DNA from: Candidatus Zymogenaceae bacterium
GTDB lineage: Bacteria > Desulfobacterota > Zymogenia > Zymogenales > Zymogenaceae
Direction of reading: 5' to 3'
Assembly: GCA_016931225.1 (NCBI GenBank)
Contig: JAFGFE010000018.1
Location: 62,001-126,000 of the forward strand
Length of the DNA: 64,000 nt
How positions within the stretch are numbered: the stretch's first letter is position 1; every line of letters begins with the position of its first letter. The notes under the pieces are model-generated. The model saw nothing but the letters and a program-made list of their open reading frames with translations. It had not been told where the DNA came from and searched no databases. The position numbers and the translations under genes were made by a program. This document shows, piece by piece, positions 62,977 to 64,000 of this stretch.

Positions 62977-64000
62977 GTGACAACAATTCCCGAGGAGAGC
63001 CGGGACACCCGCGCGGAGCCGGGCATCGAGGAGATTTTTGGAGACGACGGCGCTTTGTCCGCGGTTCTGGAAAGATACGAGTTTCGAGACGGCCAATTGA
63101 CCATGTCCCGGGCCGTGCGGGACGCTCTTGTGGATCGGGAATGTCTGATGGTGGAGGCCGGTACGGGTACCGGCAAAACTCTTGCCTACCTGGCCCCGGC
63201 CGTGCTGTCGGGCAGAAAGGTGGTCGTCTCCACGGCCACGAAAAACCTCCAGGACCAGATAATCAATCAGGACGTGCCCCTGCTTTCCGATATTCTGGAC
63301 AGGCCGGTGACCGCCGTACACCTGAAGGGACGGCGAAATTATCTCTGTCTGCGTCACTACGACCGATTCATCCGCCAGGGCACCTTTTCATTCAAGGACG
63401 ACGCCCTGCTCTTTCGCACAGTCGAAAAATGGGTTCAGACCACCCAAACCGGGGACCGGGCGGAGATCGACCGGCTCCCGGATTCCTACACCCCCTGGAA
63501 CGAAATATGCTCCACCGCGGACACCTGCACGGGCGCAAATTGCCCCCACCATGAGCGGTGTTTCGTGATGAAAAGGCGCCGGGAGGCGAGGGAGGCGGAC
63601 CTGGTGGTGGTCAACCACTATCTCTTTTTCGCGGACCTCATGATCAAGCACCTGGGGGGGATGGGTATCATCCCGGAGCATGATGCGGTGATCTTCGACG
63701 AGGCCCACCATCTTGAGGATGTTTGTGCCGCCTATTTCGGGTGCTCCCTCTCCCGGTTTCGTATCGACGAGCTGATGAGAGACCTGCTTCGGGAAATGGG
63801 TCACGAAGGAGTGGTCGATGAACGGGTCGCCGGGGCCGCGGAAAAGCTGACCGGCGCCTCGAACACGTTTTTCGGTGACATTCACCGCAGGCTGTTTCAA
63901 TCCCGGGGCGAGGGAAGGGTGCGCATGCGCCGGGGGTTCTTCTCGAAGGAGGACGCGCAAAACGCGGTCCAACTCAGGGAGCGTCTCACCCTCCTGTCCG
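62977..64000 (+). CDS. dinG: DinG/YoaA-family ATP-dependent helicase (5' part)
   Basis: The first 341 codons of a gene that runs off the window. It starts at GTG with a weak GGATAAG upstream. RYEFRDGQLTMSRAV (Q-motif region) is followed by Walker A EAGTGTGKTLAYLAP (about 60-74) and VVSTATKNLQDQI (motif Ia). Cysteines in YLCLRHY and in EICSTADTCTGANCPHHERC (20 residues) should form the [4Fe-4S] cluster of XPD/DinG helicases. VVVNHYLFFADL and the DEAH box FDEAHH follow. The family unwinds DNA 5' to 3' in repair and at R-loops. The C-terminal helicase domain lies outside the window. Confidence 0.9.
   Translation, partial: MTTIPEESRDTRAEPGIEEIFGDDGALSAVLERYEFRDGQLTMSRAVRDALVDRECLMVEAGTGTGKTLAYLAPAVLSGRKVVVSTATKNLQDQIINQDVPLLSDILDRPVTAVHLKGRRNYLCLRHYDRFIRQGTFSFKDDALLFRTVEKWVQTTQTGDRAEIDRLPDSYTPWNEICSTADTCTGANCPHHERCFVMKRRREAREADLVVVNHYLFFADLMIKHLGGMGIIPEHDAVIFDEAHHLEDVCAAYFGCSLSRFRIDELMRDLLREMGHEGVVDERVAGAAEKLTGASNTFFGDIHRRLFQSRGEGRVRMRRGFFSKEDAQNAVQLRERLTLLS

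Noticed and set aside
1-64000. tRNA, rRNA, CRISPR arrays, integrase genes, prophage genes
   Set aside because: I looked for T-loop sequences, spaced direct repeats and typical genes in the intergenic regions and saw none; this was by eye and would be settled by tRNAscan-SE and a repeat finder.

Overview
The window is a stretch of bacterial chromosome with moderately high GC and long, tightly packed genes. Several traits point to a Desulfobacterota-like (deltaproteobacterial) lineage: HemB beside an AhbD-type radical SAM enzyme (siroheme-dependent heme route), RNase Y, a 6S RNA gene directly before the 5-formyl-THF cyclo-ligase gene, and outer-membrane style O-antigen genes (Wzx-like flippase, WaaL/Wzy-like membrane protein). 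This placement is inference; no rRNA or other phylogenetic marker is present.

Positions 1-33000 are mostly a surface-polysaccharide locus. Plus strand, 1-13850: a pseudaminic acid synthase, a GSAM-type aminotransferase, an aldo/keto reductase, an SpsF-like nucleotidyltransferase, a large protein that may be a transferase, a flippase, a HpcH/HpaI aldolase + KdsB-like cytidylyltransferase + epimerase trio, two methyltransferases with an N-terminal four-Cys site, and an acyltransferase. Minus strand, 14194-23541: nucleotide-sugar dehydrogenase, AsnB-type amidotransferase, NodU/CmcH carbamoyltransferase, two glycosyltransferases and WecB. I read this set as making an amidated and carbamoylated amino-uronic acid. 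LipB, two Tat-exported sulfatases and an SDR enzyme interrupt the locus. It then resumes at 28976-33002 with an O-antigen ligase/polymerase-like protein, an RmlD-like reductase, a GT2 and a third methyltransferase. Remnants of a transposase (about 1.5 kb) and of a CapD-type dehydratase (about 28.7 kb) show past rearrangement.

From 33 to 64 kb the content is housekeeping. It includes DUF72, two membrane-anchored alpha/beta hydrolases and a VOC protein; a Cam-type carbonic anhydrase; an ssrS - ygfA - rny - ymdB - tyrS block; a coupled smc - Roadblock/LC7 - ftsY operon; and hemB - ahbD. After these come a secreted lipase-like protein, a MerR-like regulator, a HIT-like protein, an ADP-forming acyl-CoA synthetase-like protein, GlcD, nadA - CHAT - epimerase, an MltD-like transglycosylase, CysQ, a membrane-anchored propeller protein, and the 5' part of a DinG-like helicase.

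Strong promoters recur with a TTGACA-like -35 and a TACTAT/TAGTAT/TATACT -10. The points most worth a second look are the cysteine-free CHAT protein followed by an epimerase that seems to start at ATT, the Roadblock gene coupled between smc and ftsY, the aldolase/CMP-transferase module, the uronamide module, and the 6S RNA. I saw no tRNA, rRNA, CRISPR array, prophage or recognised defence system.
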